A stretch of DNA of 64,000 nucleotides from Panagrolaimus kolymaensis (GCA_028622995.1 JAJQJQ010000003.1:9672001-9736000); one strand, 5' to 3'; counted from the stretch's first letter, positions 1-12,544 are shown. Numbers and translations: made by a program. The notes: generated by a model from the sequence alone, not told the origin.

Positions 1-3000
1 AAAAGAACCTTTTTAAAATGATGACTATTTGGCGCATTATGCCTAATTCGAGATGTATCTTCCATGGCATTACTATGATAATATTCAACGCTAACTTGTT
101 CAGGAATATCTCTCCATAAACGAGCATGTCGAACCGCGGTGACTGGAGACCCACGAACCACGTGTAAATGAAGCATTAATCTTGCAAATGAAGCTCGAAT
201 ATCGCATGGAAGTCGATTGTCAGAAATGCATTGCAAAACTAAGCCAATTGGAAGTTCACTTGAAAGATTTAAAAGTTTTCTCTCTGGTGGAGGGTCGATA
301 GCCAAATATTGTTGATCTTGACACATTTGAGCAAGGAGGCCAAGTTGATGCCTAAAAATAAAATAATTAAAAAAAATAAAAATAACCGAATTCTTTGAAA
401 TAAAAAATGGTTTCAAAGAGAAACTTAAGAGTTTCTCAATTTTTTATATTAAAAAATGGTTTTAAAACCAAAATTAAGAGTTGTTAATTTTTAAAAATTA
501 AAAAAATTGTGTCCAAACGAAAAATTTTTTTAAACGAAAATTAAATAAAATATTATTTACCTATAATAATCAATCATTTCTTTATCCTCTTCCATTTGTG
601 ACCTGGCACAACTAACTAAAGATTTGCATGAACCTCGGATAAAAGTTTCTTCCCAACAAATATAAATATCAGATTTGCCATTTTCAGAATGTTGAAAAGC
701 CATTTCAGTTTTCATAAAAATATCTCGATTTTTATCACTCAAAACACTATTACAAATAAGTTCTTGAATTTTTTTATTCGCATCGCCTTTGCAAACGCAT
801 AAATCAGCTAAATAATCCAAGAATTTTCCGCAACGATTATTTCTCACAAGTTCCACGAATCTTTCGACGTGCGGAGTTTTAACATATTTTTCAAGTAATT
901 TTGGATTATTATGTAACACAGCAGTCATGGTATCTTCAGCCAATAAATTAAAACCAATTTGTTCTTGAATTTGATCAAATTTTTCCGCCAAAAATTCTTG
1001 ATTCTTTCGGTATCCAACTTGCGAATATCGAAGTAACGAATAACAAAGTTGAAACATTTTTTGAAATACTTCATTTCGAGATTCAGTTAATTCTTGAGGG
1101 GAATTAAGCAAGGGTGGCATTTCAGATGCTCCTTGACGAGGCAAAAATGGAGCTCGAAGGAGATCGAAAACTTGGCCCAATACTCCTTGTTCGCGTAAAA
1201 GTTTTTGGCGATCTCGAGTTGGATTGAAATCAACAATTCTTAGAGGATCAACAACGTGGTTTTTAACATTTGTAACAAAATAAATACATTCATTTAATAG
1301 TTGAGTTGTGAAACTAAAAAAGAAAAAAGTAACGATTAAATCTCCAAAATAAACTTTCTAAAATCTTTTATGCTGAATTATTTAATTAAAAAAGTGTTGT
1401 CTCGTGACGAAAAATTAATTTTTAAATCAAAATTCTTACTTTATTGGCTCTTTGCTTACAGCTGTTCCACTTTTAATTAAATGCACAAATTGTTGTAAAG
1501 CTTTACATGCATCATTTGCAAAATCCAAATCTCTCACTTCATTAGGTGAAACTGGAGACAATGCGAAAGCTTCTTTATCAATTTTAACATCTTCGCACAC
1601 AACTTTAACCCATCCTTTTTCATTTTTACTTGAATAATATAAATTTTGTTTCATCGAAGGATCGGTAGTGTGAATCCATTTATTAGTGTCGCAATGCCTC
1701 ATTCTAACGAAGGAATTAATTGGAACTCGAGCTTCTTTGGTATTTGTTTTTGCGCAAGGATCCAATAAAAATAATAATGATTGATCTTTTGCGGGATTAT
1801 TTGATTCTTTTGGAACAATGTAAAAAGTGCTATGGCCTCCATCATTTTCTACAAATTCTAAAGACATTTTAGAGACTATAAAAACTTTTAAAAAATGCAA
1901 AAGGAAAACTTACCAAAACTATGCCTAAAATCATTTCCAACTCCTCCAATGCTGGCTCCACTAAATAAAGTTTCGCCGGGTTTTATCATTAAACTTGGCC
2001 TTCGACTTTCTGAAGGCATTTCTCGATCATCTTTTTTTGCGACAGATAAATATAAATCAGTTGCTAAATGTTTGAAACGAATTTTTCGCCGCCATGTTGC
2101 CGCTCCTCCTCGATATGTGGTTTCTTCATTATGGACTTGAATTTCCCATAAAGCCCGCGAAGATGTGGCATCAGTCGCAGATGGACGATTCGTCATTCGA
2201 AGAAATACAACATCTTTATGAGTTTTTGGATCTTCATCGAGGGTTAAAAAAGTTTGTTGATCGGCATGGAATAAACGCACAACATCACCCTGAAAATCAA
2301 AAATTAAGTAAGACGATAAAATAAAAAATATGCAAATTTCTGCTTTTAAAATTTGTAAAAATATATGAATAAATCCCAGATTTGAAAATATTAGAAAAGT
2401 GTCTCGCAGCGAAAACGTGTTTTGACACGAAAATATAAAAATATTCGCTTCTATACAAAAATTTCTAATCACTCACAGAAAAAATGTCCAATACTTTTTT
2501 GGAATTTGATGGACCCGTTTTTTTACGACTTTAAAAGTTGTTTTCGGCATTTTTGTGTACATATTGTCAACTTTTGATGGACAAGTCATAGTGACTATCT
2601 TATTAGACAAAGTGGTCCAAATAAAATGAGACGAAACTTTTTCTTTGGTTGTCTGGAGGCCTATTTCAATTCATCATTTTTTCGTTTTAGCGTATTCATA
2701 TAGGTTCAAGTTTTGGTTGCTTCATGCGTATACCGATTTAGTTATTTCTGATGATGGCTGCATGACTATTAATGGTGTGACTATTCATTGTGCCAGCACT
2801 CTTCAGTCGATATTTTTGTTCAACTGAAGGGCTTTGGTAGACAAGGAAAAGTACCACCATTGGTGACTATGCTTCGGTATCGGCTGGCTAATTTATTGCT
2901 TGACCGAATGCTTCAATAAAAGCTTATAAATTTTGGATGTTCAAATTCTAAATTTGGAAAAAATCATATAAAAAATATATTGGCGGTCGCAAACAAAAAA

Positions 3001-4419
3001 AATTTTTTGCCCAAATTTTTTCAATTTTGTCCAAGTTTTTAGAAACTATCGGCATAATAGAGGACTATTTGGTCCAATTGGGACTTTGACATGTGAATAC
3101 CGGGCTATCTTTTGAAAAGCCAATTTTGTCCAAGTTTTTGGATGATAAAGGTACTTTTTTTCTGTGAGTGATGTTTCTCAAAAATAAATGCTTACAGATT
3201 TAACATTCCCAGGTTGATTTTCATCATATTGCAGAAATAAGCTTATTTGCCATTCCGTGTGTTCATTCAAACAATTAACTTCCCATGCATTTGAATGATC
3301 CGGTAATCGATGTTGAGATAAATGCAATTGTTGTTTGATTTGACTTGTCGTGGGAGTATTTGCATTTGAATATGGAATTAAACATATCCTTTCTCCTGAC
3401 ATTACATTATCTCCAATTGAAACATGTTTGTACACGGGTTCCACGGAAAACCATGAACCCTCATTTCCAAGTTTATCCAAATACACCCGCATTGCATTTC
3501 GCTCTTGTCGAGCAGGAGAATTTTTTTGCATAGTTAAATATTTATCTGATTTTGCGTGGACTAATTGTATGCTCGTTCCATATTGAATTACATTTCCAAG
3601 CATTTTACGATATTCTAAATCATTTTGTTCTCTCTCTTTATCGGCTGCTACTTGTAATTTATTTAACATTTCTTCATCAAAAACATCACCGATTTGACAC
3701 TTTTTTTGCTCGGACCAATATTGTTTTTGTGCGGCATATCGATTTACGGGACAAATTCGAAATAGACAATCTATAAAAAAATGCGAGATAGAAATAAATC
3801 AAAAACATGGAAAAAAACTGATGGATGGAATGCGGAATATTCTTTTTTGTTGATTTTTTGTTTTGGAAAATTGAGAAAAAAAAGTCAAAAAATAAAAGAA
3901 TTAAAATAACTGTTCAAAAAGAATTCTTATCAGCTTGGCGGCTAGAGTAAATAAATTATTGATTTATGCTTAAAACCTGCATCTCAAAAACTAAGAATTA
4001 ACCAACAAAAATTTTTATCAAAGGCTATCCCATATTTTCTAGACTTTGAAGCTCCGCACTTTTGGTTTTTTAGGATAAATTTATTTCAAAAAACTATACT
4101 TTAAAATTTTGGTCAAAATAAATTTAGACAAAAAATTTAACTCTTACCGCGATAATTTTTAGGTGGAGATAATAATGATCCATTATCTTCAGCAACTAAT
4201 AATCGATCATCCACCAAACCCAAGGTACTTAAAAATCCTTCATGCTTTACACCGCCATTTTGAGTATCCAAAGCATAAAGAGAAATGACATCACCCAAAT
4301 GGAGATGGGTACCATGAAAGGCATCAGCACTTGCAGATGGTAAAAAATGTTCACGAGGCTTTAACAAAAAAATAATTATTAGATGAATTGGAGAATCAAG
4401 AAGAAAAAAAACTAACCAT
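1..4419 (-). CDS. itr-1: Inositol 1,4,5-trisphosphate receptor, N-terminal part (gene runs off the window)
   Basis: This is an IP3-gated calcium release channel of the endoplasmic reticulum; only about the first 600 residues lie here. Exons read on the minus strand are 4358-c.4144, 3770-3196, 2289-1914, 1875-1441, 1313-561 and 351 to beyond base 1. The translation follows the family closely: the suppressor domain ([41 protein letters not shown]), MIR-type beta-trefoil segments ([37 protein letters not shown]) and the start of the helical IP3-binding core ([56 protein letters not shown]). The open frame at 4358 has no ATG of its own. An ATG at 4419-4417 followed at once by GTTAG, spliced to the acceptor before 4358, gives MPREHFLP in frame, so a start codon alone on a 3-nt coding exon is the likely beginning. 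The pore region is outside the window. The family assignment is very secure; the start is moderately secure. Confidence 0.93.
2468..3172. mobile_element. Inverted-repeat element (MITE-like) in an itr-1 intron
   Basis: The intron between two IP3-receptor exons contains a 705-bp block bounded by terminal inverted repeats. The left end reads ATCACTCACAGAAAAAA and the right end reads TTTTTTCTGTGAGTGAT, an exact inverted match of at least 17 bp with further imperfect pairing inside. The interior has no convincing transposase frame, and GTCCAA-type motifs recur in it. Target-site duplication is ambiguous: TTTCT occurs close to both ends, but no clean long repeat abuts the termini, so I do not assign a superfamily. 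Confidence 0.7.
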
Positions 4420-7400
4420 AATTAATTTTTAAGAATTCTCCACTTTAAATATTTCACCCGCAAATACCATAATTTTTTTGAAAGAAATAGAAAAATATAA
4501 AAAACACTCGTAAAAAAATGAAAGTAAAATATAAATATAAAACTCGTGTCGAGACTGGAAAAAAAGGAAAGCTAAAAAATTAAAATTTAAAGTTAAACAA
4601 ATTCTTTAAAAAATAATCATCAAAAAACAGAAATCACGCTAGAAATATTTCTTTTCACGGTCAAGCTTTATTTCTTTCATTTTTACTCATGCAAAAAAAA
4701 GAAAGAAAAAGAATGATAGATAGAATAGGAAAAAAAAGATGAGCAGCGATTGTGGATGGAAAGAAAATAGGAAAAAGAATTGATCGGGTATGATAACACC
4801 ACGTCGTCGATATCGATGCAACGACGACAACAACAAAAAAAAATATGAACGTGGATGGATAATATATTTTTTGTGCTGTTTTTGATTTTTGTATACAATA
4901 AAAAAAAATGAGAAGAAATGGTTGATTTTTTTATTTTATTGTTTTATGACGAAGAATAAAAAAATGAAAATTATGAATAAAAAATAGTTGTTGGTTTTTT
5001 ATAAGCAATAATTATCATAATCGCCAGAGGGAAGAAAAAAATTGGAATAATAATCAAAAAAAATCCAAACAAAAACTGAAACATAAAAATGAAATGAAAA
5101 AAGTGTTTTAAAAAAGCGTTTTTTACAAGTTTTAAATCAGAGTCATAAAAAAAGAAAAAAATAGAAATCATGACAAAAAAAGAGAGATCAAATTGTGAAT
5201 AAAAAAAATAAATACATAAATGTTTTTGTCAAAAATACACCTAAATCGGAGCAGAAAAAAATTTAAAAAAAAGTTTAGTTCAATTTCAATGTGCACAAAA
5301 AAAGTGAAAAAATAGGAGACACAAAAAACATGAAAGATAGGTAAAGAATAAAAAAATCACAGAAATCACCCAAACACGAAAAAAGAGAATAAAACAAAAA
5401 AATAAATGGGTCGAAAATAACTTTTTTTTGTTGGTTAAAATGAAATTTAGCGAATTATTAGATGGAACAAATTCTTTTTTTTAATTTTTTAAACAGGTTT
5501 GATTCTTTTTGTTAGTAGTTAGAGATGATTGACCTGTAGTGACGTAACAAAAAAAACAATAATGATCAAGAGAATACGAATTTTTAAGAAAAAAAGTGAT
5601 GTTTGTAAGTGTCAAGAAAAAAATATATAATAATTAAAAACCCATTTTTTATTTTTTTTTTACTTTCAAAAAAAATATTTAAAAAAGATTATGTTTGGAT
5701 ACTCTTTAAAAAAATAAAAATCACATATGTAAGTATTTTAGCCCCAGCAACAATTTTAAAGTCATTTAGTTGTGTGCTTTTATTCTTTCTCCATTTCACT
5801 TTTAAGAAGAAGAAAGAACTCCTTCCCTTTTAACATGCTTAACGAGAAAAAAAAGTTTTAGTCTAACGAGAAAAAAAGAAAGAAGAATTGATTTGGAACA
5901 AATCATCGTCGTCATGATCATCAGAAGAAGAAGAAAAAAAATATTCTTTTTAATGTGTTGCATAAACACCATGAAAATTATACAATGGAAAAAGAAGACA
6001 GAAAAAATAAAGAGAGCAGCACTTTATTAAAAAAAACTTGCGAAACATGAAAAAAAGATGTGATAATTCTTTTCTTCTTTTAAATGGCTCGAAAATACAA
6101 AAGCTTTCTCGATTTTATTTTTTGTTTTGAGAAATCACTTATTTTTTTTAAAGGTGAAAAGTAAAAAAAGGTACACGTCAACGTAGAAACAAAGCAACAA
6201 AAAAAATCGAACACTTTTTTCAATAAAAAATTATACATAACTCAAGTTTTTTTATTGCTGATAGACATGGCGAGCGACACGACGACAACAACAAGGACAC
6301 GACTTACTTGGTTTTGATCATGGAAAATAAAAGTGAAAAAAAGTGATTTTACGCAAATAAAAAAAAGTTATTGAAAAAAAAGGAAAAACGGAATTATGCT
6401 ATCATAATCGACAATCTCTTTCCCCATTTATTTTTCTCCTCTTTGCTGTATTCAATTTTTTTGAAACACAGAGAACCGAGAAAAAAAAGGCTTAGAAATG
6501 AGGCGGTGATAAAAAAAATTATTTAACTTTTTTCTTTAACAAAAAAAAGAATGGAGAAATAAATAATCAGGACAATCATTTTTCTTTGATTTTTCTTTCT
6601 TTGATTTTTTTTTCAAAGCCTACCTTTTTAAGAGAAAAAAAAAGAATGTTTACCCTTGTTTTTCTTCTTCTTTAGATTTTGATTTTTTTTACAAAAAAAA
6701 GAAAAAAGAAAAAAAATGGAAGCATGAAACTTTTTATTTAGGAAGAGGAAAGGCCACCTTTGATTTTTTTTATGCTTGCCCCATCTTCACAAGCTTGAAG
6801 AGAAAAAAATGCTTGAAGAAGAAGAAGAGAAAAAAGCAAAAGCATTGTAATAATGGTGATGATGATGATGATGACTGTTCCAGGAAGACACCACACCACG
6901 TCTACAACGGGAATTTATTTTTTTTTTGTAATCATAACATTTTTTTAAAGCAAGGACCCTGTGGCAGTCTTAATTTAATCTATGAAAAAAAAGAAACAAA
7001 AAAATCTGGAATAAAATCTTTAAAAGAAAATTCTTCCAAAAAAAGCAAAGTCGAACAGAAGAGTTTATTTCTCCAAATCAAAACATAATAAAAATCTTAT
7101 GTTTTTTAAATCTCCATCTCGCTCTATTATTGCCACCTCCAATTTTTTTCTTTTTTTAAAGGAGATATTACGGGAAAAAAAGTTGTTCTTTGTTAATCGA
7201 TCCAAGGTCAATATTAACAACTTGTTTCCTATTGTGTTCCTTACAATAATAAAAATGTCTTCAAGAATCAAGAGTTAGTATTTATTTTTGATATGTTTAC
7301 CTATATTTGGTTGATGACTTCTTAAAGCAAAAAAAAAAATCAGTTTACAAAATAAGAATACTTTCAAAAAATAAATTCTAACAAAAAAAAACTGAAGTTG

Positions 7401-7698
7401 AATGTTTAAAATAATTGTTTTTATACTCTCTAAAAAGTTTTGATTTGCAGATTTATATCAATGGTAAATGAACAAATAAAAAACATTCCATAAATTTCTT
7501 TTTAACCGGAGCTGCTTTGGAACCCTATTTTTAGTTGGAAAAAATGCATTACTCATTGTTAATAAAGGTGACGTTAGTTTTCTAACTTGAATTGTCTAAT
7601 AACCTTATCATTCCAAAAAGGGTTTTCCTTTTGGCCAAGGTTATTGGCTGAAATAATTTCTTTAAAAAAGTCAAACAACAAGTTTAAAGCAAATTCGA
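4420..7698. other. Gene-poor AT-rich intergenic region upstream of itr-1
   Basis: About 3.3 kb of A/T homopolymer-rich DNA. It holds a GAT microsatellite near 6857-6873 and only low-complexity open frames dominated by Lys, Phe, Ile and Asn. It separates the divergent itr-1 (minus) and 7699-8194 (plus) genes and so probably holds the promoters of both. I see no conserved gene here. Confidence 0.6.
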
Positions 7699-8194
7699 AT
7701 GGTTTTATACGCTTCCATGAACTCCAGCCACAATATTAGCATTCCATATTAGTAATTTCGAAGCTGCAGAATTCTTAATTCTCGTTTTGGTTCGACTTTG
7801 TTGATAGAAACTTCAGTTCAAAGTGAAGAATATTTCTTGGTTTTTGCGTTAACCCAAAAGATAGACTTTAAATTGTTTGCAAAATCATTCAAGCTTTACA
7901 CACGTCATATTTAGCGTTCTCAACTTTTGGAGTTCAATATCGCAGAAAATTCAAAAACTTGCTCAAAAACAAATTGTGAGTGTGGAAGAAACTGATGGAG
8001 CGAAACAAGAAGAATACACTAAAAATGATAAACGACCCAAAAATCAAATCGATGCTTTTGCAGCATATTTTTCTGAAGGCGCTGATGGAGATGATAAACA
8101 ACAAATAACTTATTCAGAAACTTTGGGTGTAGTTTCAGAAGAAATTAAACCTGGCTCCACCATCGAAGATTTATGGCGCGTTCACAATGACTAA
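7699..8194 (+). CDS. Small uncharacterised protein
   Basis: I do not recognise the family. A well-composed open frame reaches a stop at 8192-8194 and encodes an acidic C-terminal half (PKNQIDAFAAYFSEGADGDD, KPGSTIEDLWRVHND) that does not look random. Its longest open stretch has no ATG. An acceptor CATATTTAG ends near 7913, and a preceding exon beginning with ATG at 7699 (MVLYASMNSSHN) could join it in phase through a donor GTAATT. That gives a protein of roughly 105-110 residues, with the start uncertain. The coding region ends about 340 bp before the next plus-strand gene, so co-transcription is possible but not shown. No signal peptide or membrane segment is evident. Confidence 0.5.
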
Positions 8195-8535
8195 GTTCTT
8201 AACATATTGGTAATTTTGTATTCATTATACTAATAAAGCGTTTTTTATTTAACAAAATAAATAAATTATTATATTTAAAATTAACAAAATACAAACGATA
8301 ATTGCTTTAAAAATCTCTAAAAAATGAGTGAAAAAAAAGTTTATCAAAAGCCTATCAAAAAAAATAATTCAAACGCCATTTTATCTCTTATCACGATTGT
8401 TAGCTTTGAAGCAGCGAACATTTTTTTGTTTGCAAAATAAAAAAGTTAGGTTTTCAATTTGCTAAACACTTTTTTTGTGAGAATATTTTTCAACCAAATA
8501 AGAAGCTTCATCATTTTTTTATTGTGTCTGAAACC

Positions 8536-10248
8536 ATGGATCAACATAACTTACTGCATCCTCCTCTTCATGTTAAGAATTTGGAAAATAAAGAAGAAGC
8601 TTTACTTATCAATGGAACGATAAATGGAAAATTTGATGTTATTTTTTTGGATGCTCATTTTGGATATCTTCAAAAATCTATGGAAGTACCTGTTAAAGAT
8701 CTTTCCAAATTTCTTGATTCTCCTACTTGTCAAAATCTCAAAGCTGTTATTTTCATTCTTGCTAATTTTAATAACATGTCTCATCTTGTTAATCTAGAAA
8801 TTCGTCAAATGGTTTATGAAGAAGCTAGAAAACGAAAATGGCATATTTATATTGTTTATTCTAAAATAATTTCGGTTATGTCAATGTTATATGCTGCTAA
8901 CCTCACTTCAAAACCTGGTGATATTATTTTGAGTGTTTTATCATCGGATGATCAAATGGCTAGTGTTACTGAACTTCAACGTAAACAAGAAGGATATTCA
9001 TACATCCGTTTTCGAATGATCAATCGCTTTAATAGAAGTATTAACGATGTTGCAACTGAATGTCTTGGTACGTGTGATCCTAAATATGTTACTGTTTGCG
9101 ATCTTCTTAATAATAATCTGATCATATCTTTGAAATCTCGTGTCTTCCCATCAGAAAAAGTTGTTAACATCGTGCCTGGATGTATGGTTTTATGTACTCA
9201 ACAAGTTCTCAAAACAATATTTGAACGCGGATATAAGCAAATTATTCCTTTCAGTATAGATATTTATGCTGTTACGAATGAATCAAATTTTACTGCTCCT
9301 GAACAAGCTGTGATTACTGTGGATGACTATAATGATTTGCCATTTCAAAAAATCACTATTGTTCCTAAATCAAAGAAGCCATATTATGTAAGTTTTTTTA
9401 ACTTTGTTTTCTTTATCTTTATGTTATAATTTATAGGTTCTATTCTATGATACCCTTTCTGAAATTTTCAAACTTGCTGGAGAAGCTCAAATTTCCAAAG
9501 AACAAGGAGGACATCGTATCAAGCTTGCTTTGGTGATTGATCTAAACACGCTTCCATTCTTGTATCAAGAACCATTCATCATTCCTGAAATTCAAGCATT
9601 GCCAAAGAAACTAGCAACATCAAAAGCTGATTTGAACATTCCTGTAATTGCTTTTTTCGATAACTCTTCTGTCATTTGTGTTCGTGATGAAAATGGTTAT
9701 AAGTTTTTGAATGAATGGAACGGTAAGTTAACTCCTTATATACTACTAAACATGGTTGTTGTTTTTAGGTTTGTATGGAAAAGATCTCTATCTTAGCTTT
9801 GAACAAAAAGAACCTACTGTTGTCACTGATTTATACAAAATTAACGATAAAGATCCTTTTGTTGTTTATGGTATGTTAACATCTTTTTTGCCATCTTTTA
9901 ATATATGTATTTGTTTCAGATTTGATCAAGATCCTTTCAATGCCAGCTGATGATCTCAAAATTGATCCTAAATGGGGATTCAAAGTTACTTGTGACGCTG
10001 AAAATCCTGTTTTACTCGAACATGACACATTTTTGGGAATTCGAAAAGCTACTCCTGTTTTCTTGATGGCTCTCCTTCTCAAGCATCACATCAAAGTAAT
10101 CAAGAATGAAATTGGAAAGAAACCAAAAGAACATGGATTTTGTCTTTTCAATGATTTTACCAATGAAGAAAAGAAACGAATTCAAACAGGACTCGAAGAA
10201 GCTTGCAAGCTATTGAAAATTGGTTTTGTTTTTGTTTCAAATGTTTAA
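8536..10248 (+). CDS. Divergent protein resembling Hsp70 ATPase-domain halves in tandem
   Basis: Four exons (8536-9387, 9437-9722, 9769-9870, 9920-10248) splice in phase into 522 residues starting at the ATG at 8536. The sequence is not a standard family member. Two places echo the central Hsp70/actin-fold ATPase segment: near residues 70-130 (KAVIFILANFNNMSHLVNLE, then an EEARKRKW helix and a strand) and near 455-522 (EHGFCLFNDFTNEEKKRIQ, GLEEACKLLKIGFVFV). Both resemble the Hsp70 pattern of a strand, a P-x-x-F-x-x-x-Q/K loop, a helix and an AG-x-x-x-L-R-I-I strand. The canonical glycine-rich phosphate loops (such as DLGGGT) are not visible, so ATP hydrolysis is doubtful. There is no signal peptide and no C-terminal EEVD. 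This looks like a lineage-specific pseudo-chaperone. The relationship is inferred from pattern only and could be wrong; the gene itself is well supported. Confidence 0.6.
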
Positions 10249-11213
10249 ATTTTGTTAATGTCTTTGTTTTGTTGTTTTGTTTTTGAATGGTTACATAAAT
10301 CTTTTAAAAAGATTATCTTATGTTTAAAAAATAGAAGAAACTGGTTTTCTTTATAATTATTGTTATCCCTTAATGTTCATTCGTTGCTTCCATTAAGTTT
10401 TCAACAAAAAAGACTTGCATTCGTTTTGATGATGCAATAATAACATGGTTGCTTGATTAGGATTGATCGTATTATTGATGGTTAGGATAATCTCGACAAC
10501 GATTTCACTTTGAATGTCTTTAAATATCGTTATTAATGTCACTAAAACTCAATTTATTTTCTGATTTTTTGCTTATCTTCTTATTCCCATACTTTATTGG
10601 GCTTTTATTTGTTACATATACTTTACTTTTATCCTTTTGTTTTGATGTTCACAATGTTTAGATATTTATGGTTTTGTGAAAGCTTTGTGTATGGAATTGA
10701 TTTGATTATAGTTTTAATTTATGAATGACATTTACTTGCGCCTTAACCTTTTTACGTTGGCTAAACTTGTAATCGTAATCCATTGATATTTTGCGTTCGA
10801 TAAACATTTGAGAATTAGAATCGGTTATCGGTATTTTTATAACGCTATTTTCCCTATGCATTTGGTAAATATAATTATTCTTTATTTCACAAAATCAACA
10901 AAAAAAAGTGTTTTTTAGTTAAACAATACTTTTGGAAAATAACTGCTTTTGGATATGAAAATTGAAAAAAAGAAATAATAATTTTGAAATCTGCAAAGGA
11001 TTGTTTTATGTTTTTTGTTTTTCTGTCATCTCACATTTTCTGTTCCTTCTTCTGTTCATTCAAGTTGGATACAAAAAATCCTAGGTCGATGGATAAAATT
11101 AATAAGAATGGAAAATAAATATTTTCCAAGGAAAAAAAACTAAGCAATCAACAACAACGTAATATAATGGTAAAGGATTTTAATCATTTTAATATTTTCT
11201 GATGCATTTATTT
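10249..11213. other. Intergenic region, no gene seen
   Basis: AT-rich spacer between the 3' ends of the Hsp70-like gene (plus) and the first family A gene (minus), a convergent arrangement. I see only short unconvincing frames. Confidence 0.6.
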
Positions 11214-12340
11214 TTATTCATCTTCTTCAGAATCATTTTCAGCATAAATATGAAAACGTCCAAAAAAAATGCAGGGGCTCGTTCCTTCAGGAAGTGCGTG
11301 AACCGAATTAATTAAAAACTTTTCAATTTTTTGATTATGGCTTTGTGGGACGTCTTTAGCCATGCGAATATATATATCTGGATTCCTTGATTCATACGAT
11401 GAAGGTAAACTTTTTTTCTTTCGAAGGTAAGGTTGTGTCTAAAAAAATCCATAGTTAAATGAAGTTTTTTTTATTTAATATGTAATACTTTAATGAAATT
11501 CCAAAATGAATCAAAATCAAAATATTGTGGAAGGCCATAAAGTTGTAGAAAATGCAAATTTTCAAAAATTGGTAACTGTGTCATTACTTTGGCTGTTTCA
11601 GAAGTAAAACATTTTTGTAATTTTGGATTCTCGACAGTCCTGTAAATAAAATAAGGCTAATGAATTTTTCTTTTAACTTTTATAAAAAAGTATAAAAAAA
11701 TTACCAAGAAATTGTTGAAGCCTTTAAAAGATGCACTGCAATCACTTCAAATGGAACAATTTCATCATTGGTGTTATTGTAATTAATTTCTAGATTAATA
11801 ACAGAAAAATGAGATAAGTTTTTGTTTGAAACTAAAAATAAAAATTCATCAAAAGTGATTTTCTGATCATGAATAATTAAGCGAACCAAATCACAGCGAT
11901 AAATTTTTTTAATTAAAGAAGAAATTTCTGAACCGGGTAATGATTCATAATCAGCTTGATACAAAATACCATCAATCCAAAGCTTGTTGTTAATCAAAAA
12001 ATTGTTATTAATTTCCACTTTTTTTATTATTTTTTGATGACGCTTTCCAAGTAACTTTTTTTTCTGGACTCATTTCAGTATCCTCTTCCTCCTCTAAATC
12101 ACTTTCATAGTTATCACAACAAAGAAAATCCACCACAATAATACGATTAGTTCCATAAAAATATTTGCAAGTTTGGATAAGTTTTTGCCATAGCTTCGAG
12201 GATGATGGGTTTTTTGCTATATAATATACAATTTTTTCTGGGATGGCAAAGCTTTGTGAACGGATATTTTCACTTGTGAATTTGGATGAAGTCATCGCAA
12301 TTATTGAAGGGAGATTATCAGAAACGTTGATTGAATCCAT
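11214..12340 (-). CDS. Lineage-specific F-box-like family A protein, with an apparent frameshift
   Basis: This is one of three related loci in the window (others at 16756-17618 and 47191-48155). From the ATG at 12340 the N-terminus carries the family motif FAIPEKIVYYIAKNPSSSKL, then LIQTCKYFYGTNRIIVV, a compact leucine/aromatic helix pair reminiscent of an F-box. An acidic linker and a middle part follow (IKKIYRCDLVRLIIHDQKIT). Downstream exons 11641-c.11507 and c.11459-11214 continue in phase (LPIFENLHFLQLYGLPQYFD) to an acidic end at 11214. The frame changes at an A-run around 12018-12026: the first exon stops with KKSGN while the rest reads in the next frame. A one-base indel, or a 38-nt intron with a poor acceptor, would explain it. 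If F-box-like, the role would be substrate choice in SCF ubiquitin ligases, but this is inference. It may be a young pseudogene. Confidence 0.6.
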
Positions 12341-12445
12341 TTTGTTACTAAAAATAGAAAAATAATTTAAATAAATAAAAATAGACACAATGTCTCTGGT
12401 GAATGTGTTGTATCATTTAAAAAATAACGGGTTATAAAGAAAGTT

Positions 12446-12544
12446 TTATCTCTGAAATTCTCGATGAGGAGAACGTGAACGACTACGCCTTTCATCTTCC
12501 TTTAATTTTTTATGGTGCAAGCTTCTTCTTTTATTGCTTGACAT
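12446..12544 (-). CDS. Candidate 32-residue RS-rich micro-ORF
   Basis: An ATG-initiated frame too short for usual gene calling encodes MSSNKRRSLHHKKLK followed by EDERRSRSRSPHREFQR and a stop. The alternating Arg-Ser run is typical of SR splicing-factor tails and is unlikely as noise in DNA this AT-rich. It may be a relic or terminal exon of a lost gene, an alternative leader exon of the neighbouring family A locus, or a true peptide. I cannot decide which. Confidence 0.3.
   Translation of the reverse strand: MSSNKRRSLHHKKLKEDERRSRSRSPHREFQR

Noticed and set aside
4683..5171. Two short minus-strand frames
   Set aside because: Low-complexity Phe/Ile/Tyr sequence in AT-rich spacer; not credible.
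6795..7088. Plus-strand frame rich in KKRKK and a poly-Asp run
   Set aside because: It is the translation of A-runs and a GAT microsatellite, with no protein-like segments.
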